Below, in pieces: positions 25,977-34,128 of a stretch of 64,000 bases of DNA. The stretch's first letter is position 1; each line of letters opens with the position of its first letter. Source of the DNA: Oligoflexus tunisiensis. Lineage in GTDB: Bacteria; Bdellovibrionota_B; Oligoflexia; Oligoflexales; Oligoflexaceae. Below the pieces are notes generated by a model, which saw only the letters and a list, made by a program, of their open reading frames with translations, was not told the origin of the DNA and searched no databases. Made by a program: the position numbers and the translations under genes. The DNA lies in contig NZ_BDFO01000001.1 in the NCBI RefSeq assembly GCF_001748245.1, positions 2,252,461 to 2,316,460 on the forward strand. Direction: 5' to 3'.

Positions 25977-27038
25977 ATGACGTCCTCTAAAATTCGCTGC
26001 CTGATCGTGGACGACTCCGCGACGATCCGTTCCCTTTTGCAGCGCATGCTGAACAGCGATCCCGAAATCGAGGTGGTGGGGACGGCGCCCGATCCTTTTG
26101 TGGCCCGTGAAAAGCTGGTGGAGCTGAAGCCGGATGTCATGACACTCGATATTGAAATGCCGCATATGGATGGCTTGACCTTTCTGGAAAAGGTCATGGC
26201 CGCCATGCCCACCCGCACACTGATCATTTCCAGTCAGACCCAAAAATTATCGGAACTGGTCCTGCGGGCTTTGGAAGCAGGCGCCATCGATGTGCTGGCC
26301 AAGCCAGCGACCGATACCACGCTGGCGAGCATGCGCAATGAAATCATCAGCCGGGTAAAAGCCGTGGCCAAAGCCCAGCTCCAGAAGCCCCTGGCGCAGC
26401 CGGCAACACGCAGCCGCATGGCGTTCAACACCAGGACCGAGGGTCAAACCTCCCACCGGATTCTCATCATGGCCGCCTCCACCGGTGGCACCGAGGCGTT
26501 GAAGGTTCTGCTGAGTGACCTGCCACCGGATATTCCAGGAACCTTGATCGTGCAGCATATGCCGCCGGTGTATACCCGGACCTTTGCCGCGCATCTCAAT
26601 CGCGTTTGCCCTTTTGAAGTGAGGGAGGCGGAGGACGGGGATCGGGTGCAGCCAGGCCTTGTGCTGATCGCACCGGGAAACTTTCACATGGAGCTGTCGC
26701 GTCGTGGCGCCTACTATTATGTGACATTGAATCAGGATGCGCCTCAGCACGGCGTGCGACCGGCTGCGGATGTGCTCATGCGAACGGTCGCGAAATTTGC
26801 CGGAAAAAATGCCATCGGTGTGGTGTTGACCGGCATGGGACGGGATGGAGCCTTGGGGCTTTTGGAGATGCGGCGTGCCGGAGCGTATAATATCGCGCAG
26901 GATGAAGCCAGTTCGGTGGTGTACGGTATGCCCAAGGCTGCGGTGGAAGCAGGGGGAATCGACAGGGTTTTGTCCCTGTCGGATATCGCCCCCCATTTAA
27001 TGCTGGAATTTCAAAAGAAAGGTCAGGCTGCCAGCTGA
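25977..27038 (+). CDS. cheB: Chemotaxis protein-glutamate methylesterase CheB
   Basis: The start is set at 25977 behind GGAGG (short spacing); ATG 25962 is an alternative. The 353-residue protein has an N-terminal receiver (VDDSATIRS, phospho-Asp in LDIEMPHMDG, Lys in LAKPA) and a C-terminal esterase domain with the full triad: Ser in AASTGGTEAL, His in VQHMPP, Asp in GMGRDGALG. It should demethylate or deamidate receptor glutamates when phosphorylated. It is convergent with, and 4 bases from, a CheD-REC-CheB fusion whose esterase part is degenerate, so this copy is the functional one. Confidence 0.95.
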   Translation: MTSSKIRCLIVDDSATIRSLLQRMLNSDPEIEVVGTAPDPFVAREKLVELKPDVMTLDIEMPHMDGLTFLEKVMAAMPTRTLIISSQTQKLSELVLRALEAGAIDVLAKPATDTTLASMRNEIISRVKAVAKAQLQKPLAQPATRSRMAFNTRTEGQTSHRILIMAASTGGTEALKVLLSDLPPDIPGTLIVQHMPPVYTRTFAAHLNRVCPFEVREAEDGDRVQPGLVLIAPGNFHMELSRRGAYYYVTLNQDAPQHGVRPAADVLMRTVAKFAGKNAIGVVLTGMGRDGALGLLEMRRAGAYNIAQDEASSVVYGMPKAAVEAGGIDRVLSLSDIAPHLMLEFQKKGQAAS

Positions 27039-27042
27039 TGCT

Positions 27043-28608
27043 TCAACCAGTCTGCAGAACCTTACGATTGCGCAGTTCCTTGATGCAGGCCGGAATGTCC
27101 TTGGCATTCAGAATGAAATCCGCCGCGCCATTCTCAATGGCTGATACCGGCGTGGCATTGAAGGAGCATTCCTCGGGATCCTGCACGATGGTCACGCCGC
27201 CGCTTTCCCGAATTTTGAGAAGGCCGCTGATCCCATCCGCACTGAAGCTGCTGAGAAGGATGCCGCAAACCGATTCCGTGGCCGCCTCGGCCGCGGACTG
27301 AAACAGTTTTTCCGACGAGGGCTTTTGTCCAAAGAAGGGCCCGCCTTTTTCCAGACGAGCCACAAGCCCGCCCGCGGACGTGCGATGCACCTGCACATGA
27401 CTGTCGGCCGTGGCAAAGTACACCTTGCCCATCGACAGCGGCGTTTCCTCCATGCGAAGGATCTGCAGTTCCACCCGACAGTAGGGCTGGAGTCTTTGCG
27501 TAAAGGTGCCAATGAAACTTGAAATCGTTGAGGCGGAGACCACAACCGGAGGTGTGTCCGAGGCCAGACCGCGAATCAGAGCACTCAAAGGTTCCGAGCA
27601 ACCCACGTTGCCGCCGATGGTGATCAGGCGCAGGGCATGCGAGGACAGGTTGCTGTCCGGCAGATGATGGGGTGCAGGCGTCGGTTTGCTGACCGGCTGT
27701 GCGGTTTTGATCTGGGCCGTGGACGCCGCGATGATTTTTTGAATCAGAATCTCACCCAGCTCGCCGAGCAGAGCCGGATCATGCTGGGAAGGCTTCTGCA
27801 CGAATTCCACCGCGCCGAGATCCAGGGCTTTTTGAGCTGCTTCGCCATCCGCGCCCAGCGACGAGACCATGATCACGGGCATCGGATGCTGCTGCATGAG
27901 TTTTTCCAGAAAGGCCACGCCGTTCATCTTGGGCATTTCAATATCCAGCGTGATGACATCCGGCTTCAGGGCCACAATTTTTTCCCGCGCATCAAAAGCA
28001 TCCGTGGCTGTGCCCACCACATCGATATGGGCGCTTTGGGCCAGGATCCTGGAGAAGAGAGAGCGTACGGTGGCGGAATCATCCACGATCAGCACCTTGA
28101 TCCGATCCCGAGGGCGCACCATGCTGGTGCCGGACAGTGTGCCGTTTTCCGCCTGTTCATCCACGAAATGATGCTCGACCGCAAAGGTTTCTGTATTCAA
28201 TGAAATCGTCCGGCCTTTGGTGCCGCCCGTGTTCGCGTCGACGACGGGAACCTTCAGCTGCTGCAGCTGCGCGCGGGCCTCTTCGATGTTGCGATCCCCG
28301 ATACTGCCATCCAAACGATTGAGATGGTTGACCACGTTGCCCCCTCCATAAATTTTGGCTTGAATATGTTCCCGTCCTGCACCCAGATCCAGCATGCGCT
28401 GCAAAAGTTCCGGAATGGCAAAGCTTCCATAACGCGCTGATGGCACGGAACCCGCCGTGGGTTCCGGCAGTAGATAATGACAAAGACCCCCGATGCGGGT
28501 GTGTGGATCCCACAGGACAACGCTCACGCAGGAACCGAGGATCGTTTTGATCCGTGCGCTTTCCTTGGCTGCCATGAGCTGTCCAGGATAGACAAAGTAT
28601 TCATTCAT
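27043..28608 (-). CDS. CheD-REC-CheB fusion with degenerate esterase domain
   Basis: The 521-residue protein joins three domains. Residues 1-165 are CheD, a receptor glutamine deamidase, with the Thr, Cys and His site intact (KTILGSCVSV, GLCHYLLP). Residues 170-290 are a CheB-type receiver (VDDSATVRS, LDIEMPKMNG, VQKPS). Residues 325-515 are a CheB esterase fold in which the Ser motif reads IGGNVGCSEPL (Ser to Asn) and the His motif reads VSASTISSF (His lost); only the Asp region SFSADGISGLL is kept. The esterase should be inactive. Last gene of the leftward operon, overlapping the CheW-like gene by four bases. Confidence 0.88.
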   Translation of the reverse strand: MNEYFVYPGQLMAAKESARIKTILGSCVSVVLWDPHTRIGGLCHYLLPEPTAGSVPSARYGSFAIPELLQRMLDLGAGREHIQAKIYGGGNVVNHLNRLDGSIGDRNIEEARAQLQQLKVPVVDANTGGTKGRTISLNTETFAVEHHFVDEQAENGTLSGTSMVRPRDRIKVLIVDDSATVRSLFSRILAQSAHIDVVGTATDAFDAREKIVALKPDVITLDIEMPKMNGVAFLEKLMQQHPMPVIMVSSLGADGEAAQKALDLGAVEFVQKPSQHDPALLGELGEILIQKIIAASTAQIKTAQPVSKPTPAPHHLPDSNLSSHALRLITIGGNVGCSEPLSALIRGLASDTPPVVVSASTISSFIGTFTQRLQPYCRVELQILRMEETPLSMGKVYFATADSHVQVHRTSAGGLVARLEKGGPFFGQKPSSEKLFQSAAEAATESVCGILLSSFSADGISGLLKIRESGGVTIVQDPEECSFNATPVSAIENGAADFILNAKDIPACIKELRNRKVLQTG

Positions 28609-29489
28609 GCCGGGATCACCTCCCGCATTTTGACAAACAGAACGGACCTGTTTTGAAAATGCGAAACATGGGATATCGCTGTTTGAATGGCATCATCCGC
28701 ATCGAGCGGCTTGATCTGATCCTGAAACTCATGGATCGCGGCCACCTGTTTGACGTCATCGACATTGAGACAGAAGGTGCGGCGATCCACTTCACAGACC
28801 ACCATGCAGCGTTTGTTATGATTCCGGGGCGGCTGGGCGGCATGATCCCTGGCCTGAAGGATTTCCGCGGCATCGACCACGGGACAGACCTGACCCCGCA
28901 CGGTGACAAGCCCCACGATGCCAGGCCTTGGCGCCGGCAACGATTTTTCACGTCGTTCCCTCAGGATTTCGCGTACCTGGTTGATCGGAAGGGCATACTG
29001 CTGCGAGCCGAGCAGACAGATTAAATAGTGGGAGGACAGGGAACTTTCCACGGTCTCGGCCGCCATCGGAGTCCTCGGCGGCGTCGCCGTCACCGGGAGC
29101 AAGGCAGCCGTGGCCTTGGTCAGTTGCACAAGACGATGGTTCACCTGCTCCCGCAGTTCCGCTTCATCGACAGCCCCCAGGAACACGAAGGAGTTGACGA
29201 GTTCACAGACGACATCTGTCCAGGGAGAGCTCAAGGTTGTCAGCTGCTCCAGAAAAACCGCATGATCGATCCAGCCCTGCAGCATGAGGCTGATGTCGCC
29301 GAGGCAGCCGACGAGTCCCTGCAAACCGTGCTCGTCCGCGAAGCTCTGCGCTTGTGCCAATTCCTTGATGATCAAACGCAGCCCGTCGGCACCTTTGGCG
29401 AATTCACGCAGGGCGACCTCGCGCAGGCGATCAATGATGACATCGCTGCGTGCTAAAAATTCCTTGGCGCTTTGATCGTTCCACTCCAT
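28605..29489 (-). CDS. CheW-domain protein with pseudo-Hpt-like N-terminus
   Basis: The 294-residue protein has a helical N-terminal region (1-130) and a CheW adaptor domain (150-290: YLICLLGSQQYALPINQVREI, PGIVGLVTVRGQVCPVVDA). In the helical part, LAQAQSFADEHGLQGL can be laid over the Hpt phosphorylation helix LHTLKGSAGFLGLEAL, with Ala at the phospho-His and Gln at the Lys; this alignment by eye is tentative. If right, it is a P1-like bundle that cannot be phosphorylated, fused to an array adaptor. It lies between the CheA-like and CheD-CheB genes (AGGAGACAGGC ribosome binding site; four-base overlap downstream). Confidence 0.8.
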   Translation of the reverse strand: MEWNDQSAKEFLARSDVIIDRLREVALREFAKGADGLRLIIKELAQAQSFADEHGLQGLVGCLGDISLMLQGWIDHAVFLEQLTTLSSPWTDVVCELVNSFVFLGAVDEAELREQVNHRLVQLTKATAALLPVTATPPRTPMAAETVESSLSSHYLICLLGSQQYALPINQVREILRERREKSLPAPRPGIVGLVTVRGQVCPVVDAAEILQARDHAAQPPRNHNKRCMVVCEVDRRTFCLNVDDVKQVAAIHEFQDQIKPLDADDAIQTAISHVSHFQNRSVLFVKMREVIPA

Positions 29490-29498
29490 GCCTGTCTC

Positions 29499-30560
29499 CT
29501 AAGCCGCCAGCGAGGTTGCGGGTGCCATACAGTGCTGGGACACCAATTCAAGAAAATCCTCGGCTGACACCATGTAAGCCAGCTGATCGCCGGGCAGATG
29601 CGAAATGCCTTTGAAACCAGGAACCACCTGAGTGATGCAATCGAAGGGGCGCGTCACGGTCTCCAGCTGATCCTTGACTTCATCAATGCGCAGGGCCACG
29701 CCGCTGTCGTTATGCATGATCACGACCGCCAGCTCATCCGCTGCGAGGTCGAACTTGTACTGATCAATGGTTTCAGGACGCATCAGCTGCTGGTAGGTGG
29801 CAATCGGTATGGATTTGCCGCTATGTTCCATCATCCAAAAGGGCTTCATATAGCTGAAGTCAAGGTCTTTGACCGGCTTGATTTCTCGGATGGAGCGGAG
29901 CGGAATGGCGATCAGGATGCCGCTCGATGTGGCCACAAGGGATTGTTCCACCCCGATGGATTTTCGCAACGGAATCTGAAGGGTCAAGGTTGTACCCTGG
30001 TCCTTGACGGACTCAAAAATCACCGTGCCGCCCAGCGAGGAGACGGCCGTTTTCACGTCGTTCAGGCCCGAACCGGGACCCTCCGCGCTCCCATCCTCAA
30101 CCCGCAGCGTAATCATGTCGCCGGCTTGCGAGGCGACCAGGCGAAGGGTTCCACAGGCGTTGCGCATCACCGGCAGAAGGGAAGCGGCCAGCGATTGGGC
30201 GACGGTCTTGTCCACTTCCAGGTCGAGGCCTTCGGTTTCATAGGACGGGACCAGTCTCGCAAATTGGGCAAAGGCCTTGTGCAGGGAAACCTTTCGAATA
30301 TCCATGACCTGTGTCTGGAGGTCATCGGTGAGCCGGGACAGGGTTTTGTTCATTTCCTCCAGGCCATCATCCGTCGTGAGGTGCGCAATTCTTTGCTTCA
30401 CATAACCATGGAAGAGATTCCTGAAGGCCAAAAGCTCATCCGCCAGTTCCATAAAATGGTCCAGCTTATCGTTGGATACGGTGATGCCTTCACCATCCTC
30501 AACGAGGAGCATTTTCTCCGTGAACGTTTCCTGACTCATGGTTTTTCCCATATGCTTCAC
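29499..30560 (-). CDS. CheA-like protein lacking Hpt and with a collapsed ATPase domain
   Basis: The start could be GTG 30560, ATG 30551 or ATG 30536. The 353 residues correspond to CheA P3 dimerisation (KLDHFMELADELLAFRN ... VMDIRKVSLHKAF), a P4 region shortened to about 100 residues, and a P5 CheW-like domain from about 205. In P4 the N box reads LLPVMRNACGTLRL instead of HLVRNALDHGIE and the DxGxG motif is replaced by VEDGSAEGPGSG; only GGTVIFESVKDQGTTLTLQIP at the end is CheA-like. No P1 is present. It probably acts as a structural pseudokinase in an array. First gene of the operon. Confidence 0.85.
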   Translation of the reverse strand: MKHMGKTMSQETFTEKMLLVEDGEGITVSNDKLDHFMELADELLAFRNLFHGYVKQRIAHLTTDDGLEEMNKTLSRLTDDLQTQVMDIRKVSLHKAFAQFARLVPSYETEGLDLEVDKTVAQSLAASLLPVMRNACGTLRLVASQAGDMITLRVEDGSAEGPGSGLNDVKTAVSSLGGTVIFESVKDQGTTLTLQIPLRKSIGVEQSLVATSSGILIAIPLRSIREIKPVKDLDFSYMKPFWMMEHSGKSIPIATYQQLMRPETIDQYKFDLAADELAVVIMHNDSGVALRIDEVKDQLETVTRPFDCITQVVPGFKGISHLPGDQLAYMVSAEDFLELVSQHCMAPATSLAA

Positions 30561-30593
30561 CGTGCCGAACGAAAAAAAGCAGAACTGTCGAGG

Positions 30594-30621
30594 TGTTCGG
30601 AGAGAAGTTTGGGAAACTTAA
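30594..30621 (-). promoter_or_regulatory. Sigma28-like promoter candidate of the chemosensory operon
   Basis: On the minus strand TTAAGTTT (30621-30614) matches the sigma28 -35 (TAAAGTTT) at 7 of 8 positions. After 12 bases, TCCGAACA (30601-30594) matches GCCGATAA at 5 of 8. It lies 34 bases before the first possible start codon. The -35 also forms an AAGTTT-GGG-AAACTT palindrome. A flagellar sigma factor would fit the gene content. Confidence 0.35.
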
Positions 30622-30784
30622 ACTGCTTCTGCATTCCGTCACTAGGAAAATTCGCTCAATTATCCGGGAGATCGGACGATAAGATTTCCGGGGTCATGCG
30701 TCTTTTATCGAGGCAAATGGCAGATTTCATGGGGAAGTTGCGGGCGGTCTTTGAGGAATAGCCAAACGATCGAGGGCGCAATCA

Positions 30785-30808
30785 CCCCTGCAGCATGGGC
30801 CGCAGGGG
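30785..30808 (-). terminator. Hairpin after the DUF4360 gene
   Basis: CCCCTGC (30785-30791) and GCAGGGG (30802-30808) pair around a 10-base loop, 15 bases beyond the stop codon. There is no T run, so this is at best a weak terminator or an mRNA 3' protecting hairpin. Confidence 0.35.
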
Positions 30809-30822
30809 GATCACGTCAACTA

Positions 30823-31467
30823 TTAGCAGCGTCTCCAGGTCAGGCCCCAAACCTGAGTGATCTGACCATCGATCGAGTCGTTGGTGATCAGGCCTTGAGC
30901 ATTAGGATACTGACGGGAGTTGGTGTTCGACACGCGGATCGAAGTGTTGATGTTCAAAGCGCGTTCCACACCGCAAGGCGACCAAACGGCCGAAGAAATT
31001 CCAACATTGTCGTTGAAAACATAATCGTTCTCATAGGGACCCGATTGGCGGGACGAGAACGTTCCAGTTTTGCCTTGGCCTTCAAGGAAGTAGCTGGCGG
31101 AGTGTTCGGCACGGATGCCCTTGTCGAGAGCCATGAAGCCGCGGAAGTAGAAGCTGCCGATCGAGTACTGCCAGCCGGCTGGAACATCGAGAACCAGAGT
31201 GGCAACGCAGTTCTTGCGACCAGCCGACAGGGAGATGCCAGGGCCAGCTTCCGCAACAAATTCAGAGAAGGTCAAAGTGAAAGCTGTTTTGTCTTCAGAA
31301 ATGTTCTTCGCAACAGTGCCCAGCGGACAGCCTGTGCCATTGTACTGGATTTTCTTAATAGTGATGGGCTCAGAAGGAACCGGGTTACGTTCTTCAGCGT
31401 GAGCTGCGGCAGCGCCCAGGACCAGAAGTGGGGCAACAAACTTAACGATGCTTCCAAAAACTTTCAT
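30823..31467 (-). CDS. Secreted DUF4360-family protein
   Basis: The 214-residue protein has a signal peptide ending AAAHAEE. The mature part shows the DUF4360 pattern: GTGCPLGTV near its start, an SLSAGRKNCVATLVLDVPAGW segment giving a second Cys, IGSFYFRGFMALDKG, and later Cys in SPCGVER and at the terminal WRRC. Four conserved cysteines suggest two disulfides. The family occurs in fungi and bacteria as small exported proteins of unknown function. GAGAGG precedes the ATG. Confidence 0.85.
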   Translation of the reverse strand: MKVFGSIVKFVAPLLVLGAAAAHAEERNPVPSEPITIKKIQYNGTGCPLGTVAKNISEDKTAFTLTFSEFVAEAGPGISLSAGRKNCVATLVLDVPAGWQYSIGSFYFRGFMALDKGIRAEHSASYFLEGQGKTGTFSSRQSGPYENDYVFNDNVGISSAVWSPCGVERALNINTSIRVSNTNSRQYPNAQGLITNDSIDGQITQVWGLTWRRC

Positions 31468-32032
31468 AACTAACCTCTCATGAAACTGTTGGTTGAGGAG
31501 CTTTCCTTAACTCAACACTAGCCCGTGTTCACGAAAAGTGTCTATGAAAAATATTCGAAGTGCTCTGTGGGCGGAACGTTCACGGAACACTGTTTTTTTC
31601 GAGAAAAAAACAAAAAGGCCCAACAGAAAAATCCAAGACGAGCGGATCCTTTCGCAGCAAGATATCGGGACGAGATCTCAGTGAATCTTAGTGAATCTCA
31701 TCGTATCTTTTTACTCAAAAAGGTCCGTGTTTTCGCCTTAAATCCTTGCTGTTCAAGCCTTTCGTTCGATCCGGAGACAGTTATCAAAATGGGTTGCCAC
31801 GAATCTGGAGGGGTTATTGCACGATGCGGGCCAAGGCTCAAAAGGTGCCATTCGAATCTTTCCTGAAATCAGGGTGACAGAACAAAAATTTTTTCTGGGT
31901 ATACCTGCAAAAAATTTTGCAATGATTGCCGGGGGAAAAACCTCATGTCAGGTCTCGAGTGAAGCGTACGGAGAGGGATTTCTTAAGTTAAATGGCTGGT
32001 TGGACGAAGAACTCCGTAAGGATGAGGATGTC
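31468..32032. other. AT-richer intergenic region without a supported gene
   Basis: These 565 bases separate the divergent DUF4360 and HDOD genes. A + strand ORF at 31525-31866 has no ribosome binding site, and the upstream extension of the HDOD frame has no coding character. A short direct repeat GTGAATCT occurs twice near 31681-31696. The first 300 bases are AT-rich and probably hold the two promoters, none of which can be placed firmly. Confidence 0.5.
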
Positions 32033-33100
32033 ATGAAGCCGACGTTTTGCCAATGCTGTGAGAGAGTCTACGAAGTACCTGAAGACTATCTGAAGGGAAC
32101 TTCCAAATTCCGTGTTTGTCCCAAAGGATTCCTTTGGTTCGAATGCTCCTGTGGAAGTGGATTGGTCCTGAAAAAGGGTGAATATGAGTGGTACTCCCCG
32201 ACCTTGCATATGAGCGAGGCGGCAGCCACCATCTTCAAGAATGTTCAGGAGATCCGTAATATCCCACTGGTGCCGACGGCAGTCATGGCCCTGCAGACTG
32301 CGATCTCGGATGAGAAGTCCTCGTCAGCCGATATCAAGAAGGCGCTGAAACAGACGCCGAATATCGCCATGGGTGTCCTCCGAATTGCCAACAATCTGCG
32401 AACCTCGTCCGTGGCCGAGTTCACCAACCTCGAACACGCGATCAGTTTTGTGGGACGCAAGACCCTTAATGATTTGATATTGACCGAAACTCTTCAGGAG
32501 TTTGATTTCAAAACCAACTTTTTCGGCAAGGATGCCTACTGGCAGGAGTCCATCCTGACCGGCAAAATCTGTGAACATATCGCGGAGCGTTTTGCCAAAC
32601 ATCTCTCGAAGGATGAGGCCTATATCGCCGGCTGCCTTTGCAACATCGGCAAGGTCGTCTCAGCGATCTGTTTCCCCAATGTCACCGACGACGTTGCACG
32701 GCAAACGGTTAATCCACGGCGTCCCCGCACCTGGTCACAGGGCGAAGACAATATTCGGGCCTATTCCCATGTTACGCTCGGCGAAATTGCGGCGTCGCTC
32801 TGGGGTTTCCCGGAATACGTGGTTCATGCTATTTCCTATCATCATGTCATGCCGGAAAAGGTCACGGACCTGCCGACGGACGTGCTCGATTTCATGGATG
32901 ATGAGGCGGCCCAAAAGCAGCTCACCCTGCAGCAGGTCGTGGCCATGGGCAATCAGCTGACCCACTGGGTTCTGCTGCAGCCGACTCGTATGGATGAGCC
33001 TTTGCTCCAGGCCTACACGAAACGCTTTGGTTTGAACGATGAACACGTAAGTCTACTGGCGGATGAGTTGATCAAGTTAAAGGATTTGAAGGCAAGCTGA
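32033..33100 (+). CDS. HDOD-domain protein with N-terminal Cys-rich motif
   Basis: The start is set at 32033 (MKPTFCQCCERVY), giving 355 residues; the longer frame lacks support. Residues 5-50 carry CxCC ... C ... CSC spacing that looks like a zinc ribbon or iron-binding motif. Residues 65-280 are an HDOD domain (IPLVPTAVMALQ, MGVLRIANNLRTSSVAEF, ISFVGRKTLNDLIL, YIAGCLCNIGKVVSAICFP, WGFPEYVVHAISYHH). HDOD proteins lack HD-hydrolase activity and act as signalling scaffolds, often with response regulators or c-di-GMP. The stop and the next start share one base (TGATG), so it is coupled to the REC-PilZ protein. Confidence 0.87.
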   Translation: MKPTFCQCCERVYEVPEDYLKGTSKFRVCPKGFLWFECSCGSGLVLKKGEYEWYSPTLHMSEAAATIFKNVQEIRNIPLVPTAVMALQTAISDEKSSSADIKKALKQTPNIAMGVLRIANNLRTSSVAEFTNLEHAISFVGRKTLNDLILTETLQEFDFKTNFFGKDAYWQESILTGKICEHIAERFAKHLSKDEAYIAGCLCNIGKVVSAICFPNVTDDVARQTVNPRRPRTWSQGEDNIRAYSHVTLGEIAASLWGFPEYVVHAISYHHVMPEKVTDLPTDVLDFMDDEAAQKQLTLQQVVAMGNQLTHWVLLQPTRMDEPLLQAYTKRFGLNDEHVSLLADELIKLKDLKAS

Positions 33101-33798
33101 TGGGTAAATTACTGTTGGTTGATGATGAAGACGATTTTCTGGAATCCCTGCGGGTCTCGATGGAGAATGCTGGATTCGATGTCCTTACGGCACCAAGCGC
33201 CTTTGAGGCGTTGCGCATCATCAAGAATATCAAGGAACCTATCGACTGTGTGCTCACGGACTATCGCATGCCTGAGATGCGCGGCGATGAGCTGGCCTTT
33301 GCCATCAAACACAATACCGGCATTCCGGTTGTGATTATGACCGGTGATAGCTCCGTTTCCGCCGACGTTCTCTTCAAGGCGGGCATTTCCGGGGTCATCA
33401 CCAAGCCGTTTGATGCGGATCACTTTATCGAATTTTTGAGGAACAATGATTTGCAAGTGGAAGTCTCGAAGCAACGAAAATTCCTGCGCCAGAAATTGGA
33501 TCAGGCTTCGCAACGCATTGAGCTGACCAATGGCCGGGACAAGGTGGGCGGTGTGATCCTGAACATGAGCAATGGCGGGATGGGCATCTGTCTCGACGCA
33601 ACCATGGAACCCATGTCCACCGTGCAGTTCACCATGAAGCTGGATGGCGTCGAAGTCAAAGGCTACATGCACTGCCGCTGGCGGGCGATGGTCGGGGAGC
33701 GTCTCAACGCCGGTTTCGAATTTGATTCGCTGACCCGGAAATCGCTGTCCAACCACGCGGCCTTCATCAAATGGGTCACCATCAATCAGGCATCCTGA
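33100..33798 (+). CDS. Response regulator with PilZ domain
   Basis: The 232-residue protein has a receiver (LLLVDDEDDF, phospho-Asp in VLTDYRMPEMRG, Thr in VIMTGDSS, Lys in ITKPFD) and a C-terminal PilZ domain from about residue 125. The c-di-GMP motifs are an Arg-rich start (QRKFLRQK) and NMSNGGMGICL matching the D/NxSxxG motif. It is expected to join phosphorylation signals and c-di-GMP level, perhaps controlling motility or surface behaviour. The ATG overlaps the stop of the HDOD gene by one base, so the two form a signalling pair. Confidence 0.9.
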   Translation: MGKLLLVDDEDDFLESLRVSMENAGFDVLTAPSAFEALRIIKNIKEPIDCVLTDYRMPEMRGDELAFAIKHNTGIPVVIMTGDSSVSADVLFKAGISGVITKPFDADHFIEFLRNNDLQVEVSKQRKFLRQKLDQASQRIELTNGRDKVGGVILNMSNGGMGICLDATMEPMSTVQFTMKLDGVEVKGYMHCRWRAMVGERLNAGFEFDSLTRKSLSNHAAFIKWVTINQAS

Positions 33799-33805
33799 AG
33801 GCCCG

Positions 33806-33820
33806 GGCCGGTGTTCGGCC
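33806..33820. terminator. Small hairpin between convergent genes
   Basis: GGCCG (33806-33810) and CGGCC (33816-33820) pair around a 5-base loop in the 27-base gap between the REC-PilZ gene and the small membrane protein gene. There is no T tract. Confidence 0.3.
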
Positions 33821-33825
33821 AGCCC

Positions 33826-34128
33826 CTAAATATCGAGGATGCCTTCGTCCTTTGCCACAAAAACGAAGAGCCCCAAAATCGCCCAGAAAGCCAGCGTCGC
33901 AGCGCTCAGGAGTATCGCAGGCTCCAGGGAAAACAGCGCGACCCCCGGGCCCCCACTGGCCCACAGCACGAGTCCCAACAAAAGAGCCAGAGTCCAGCTG
34001 ATGCCGATCACCTTCTGTCGATAGTGTCGAGCCTTGGGCAACGTGTCCATGACGCGTTGACTGAAACCATCGTCCGCGAGGTAAGGGCTTTCGTTTTGAA
34101 TTCGTTTCAGAATATCATCGTCTTGCAT
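33826..34128 (-). CDS. Small membrane protein in an ECF sigma operon
   Basis: The start is set at 34128 (MQDDDILKRIQNES), giving 100 residues: a cytoplasmic helical N-terminus (about 45 residues), two membrane segments (VIGISWTLALLLGLVLWAS and ILLSAATLAFWAILGLFVFV) and a short acidic tail. It overlaps the end of the sigma factor gene by 14 bases. Size, topology and position suit a DUF5056-like protein or a short anti-sigma factor, with the soluble N-terminus holding the sigma factor. No zinc anti-sigma motif is present. The role is inferred from context. Confidence 0.75.
   Translation of the reverse strand: MQDDDILKRIQNESPYLADDGFSQRVMDTLPKARHYRQKVIGISWTLALLLGLVLWASGGPGVALFSLEPAILLSAATLAFWAILGLFVFVAKDEGILDI

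Noticed and set aside
31525..31866. 113-residue + strand ORF in the gap before the HDOD gene
   Set aside because: No ribosome binding site, unusual composition and no recognisable domain; more likely leader DNA.
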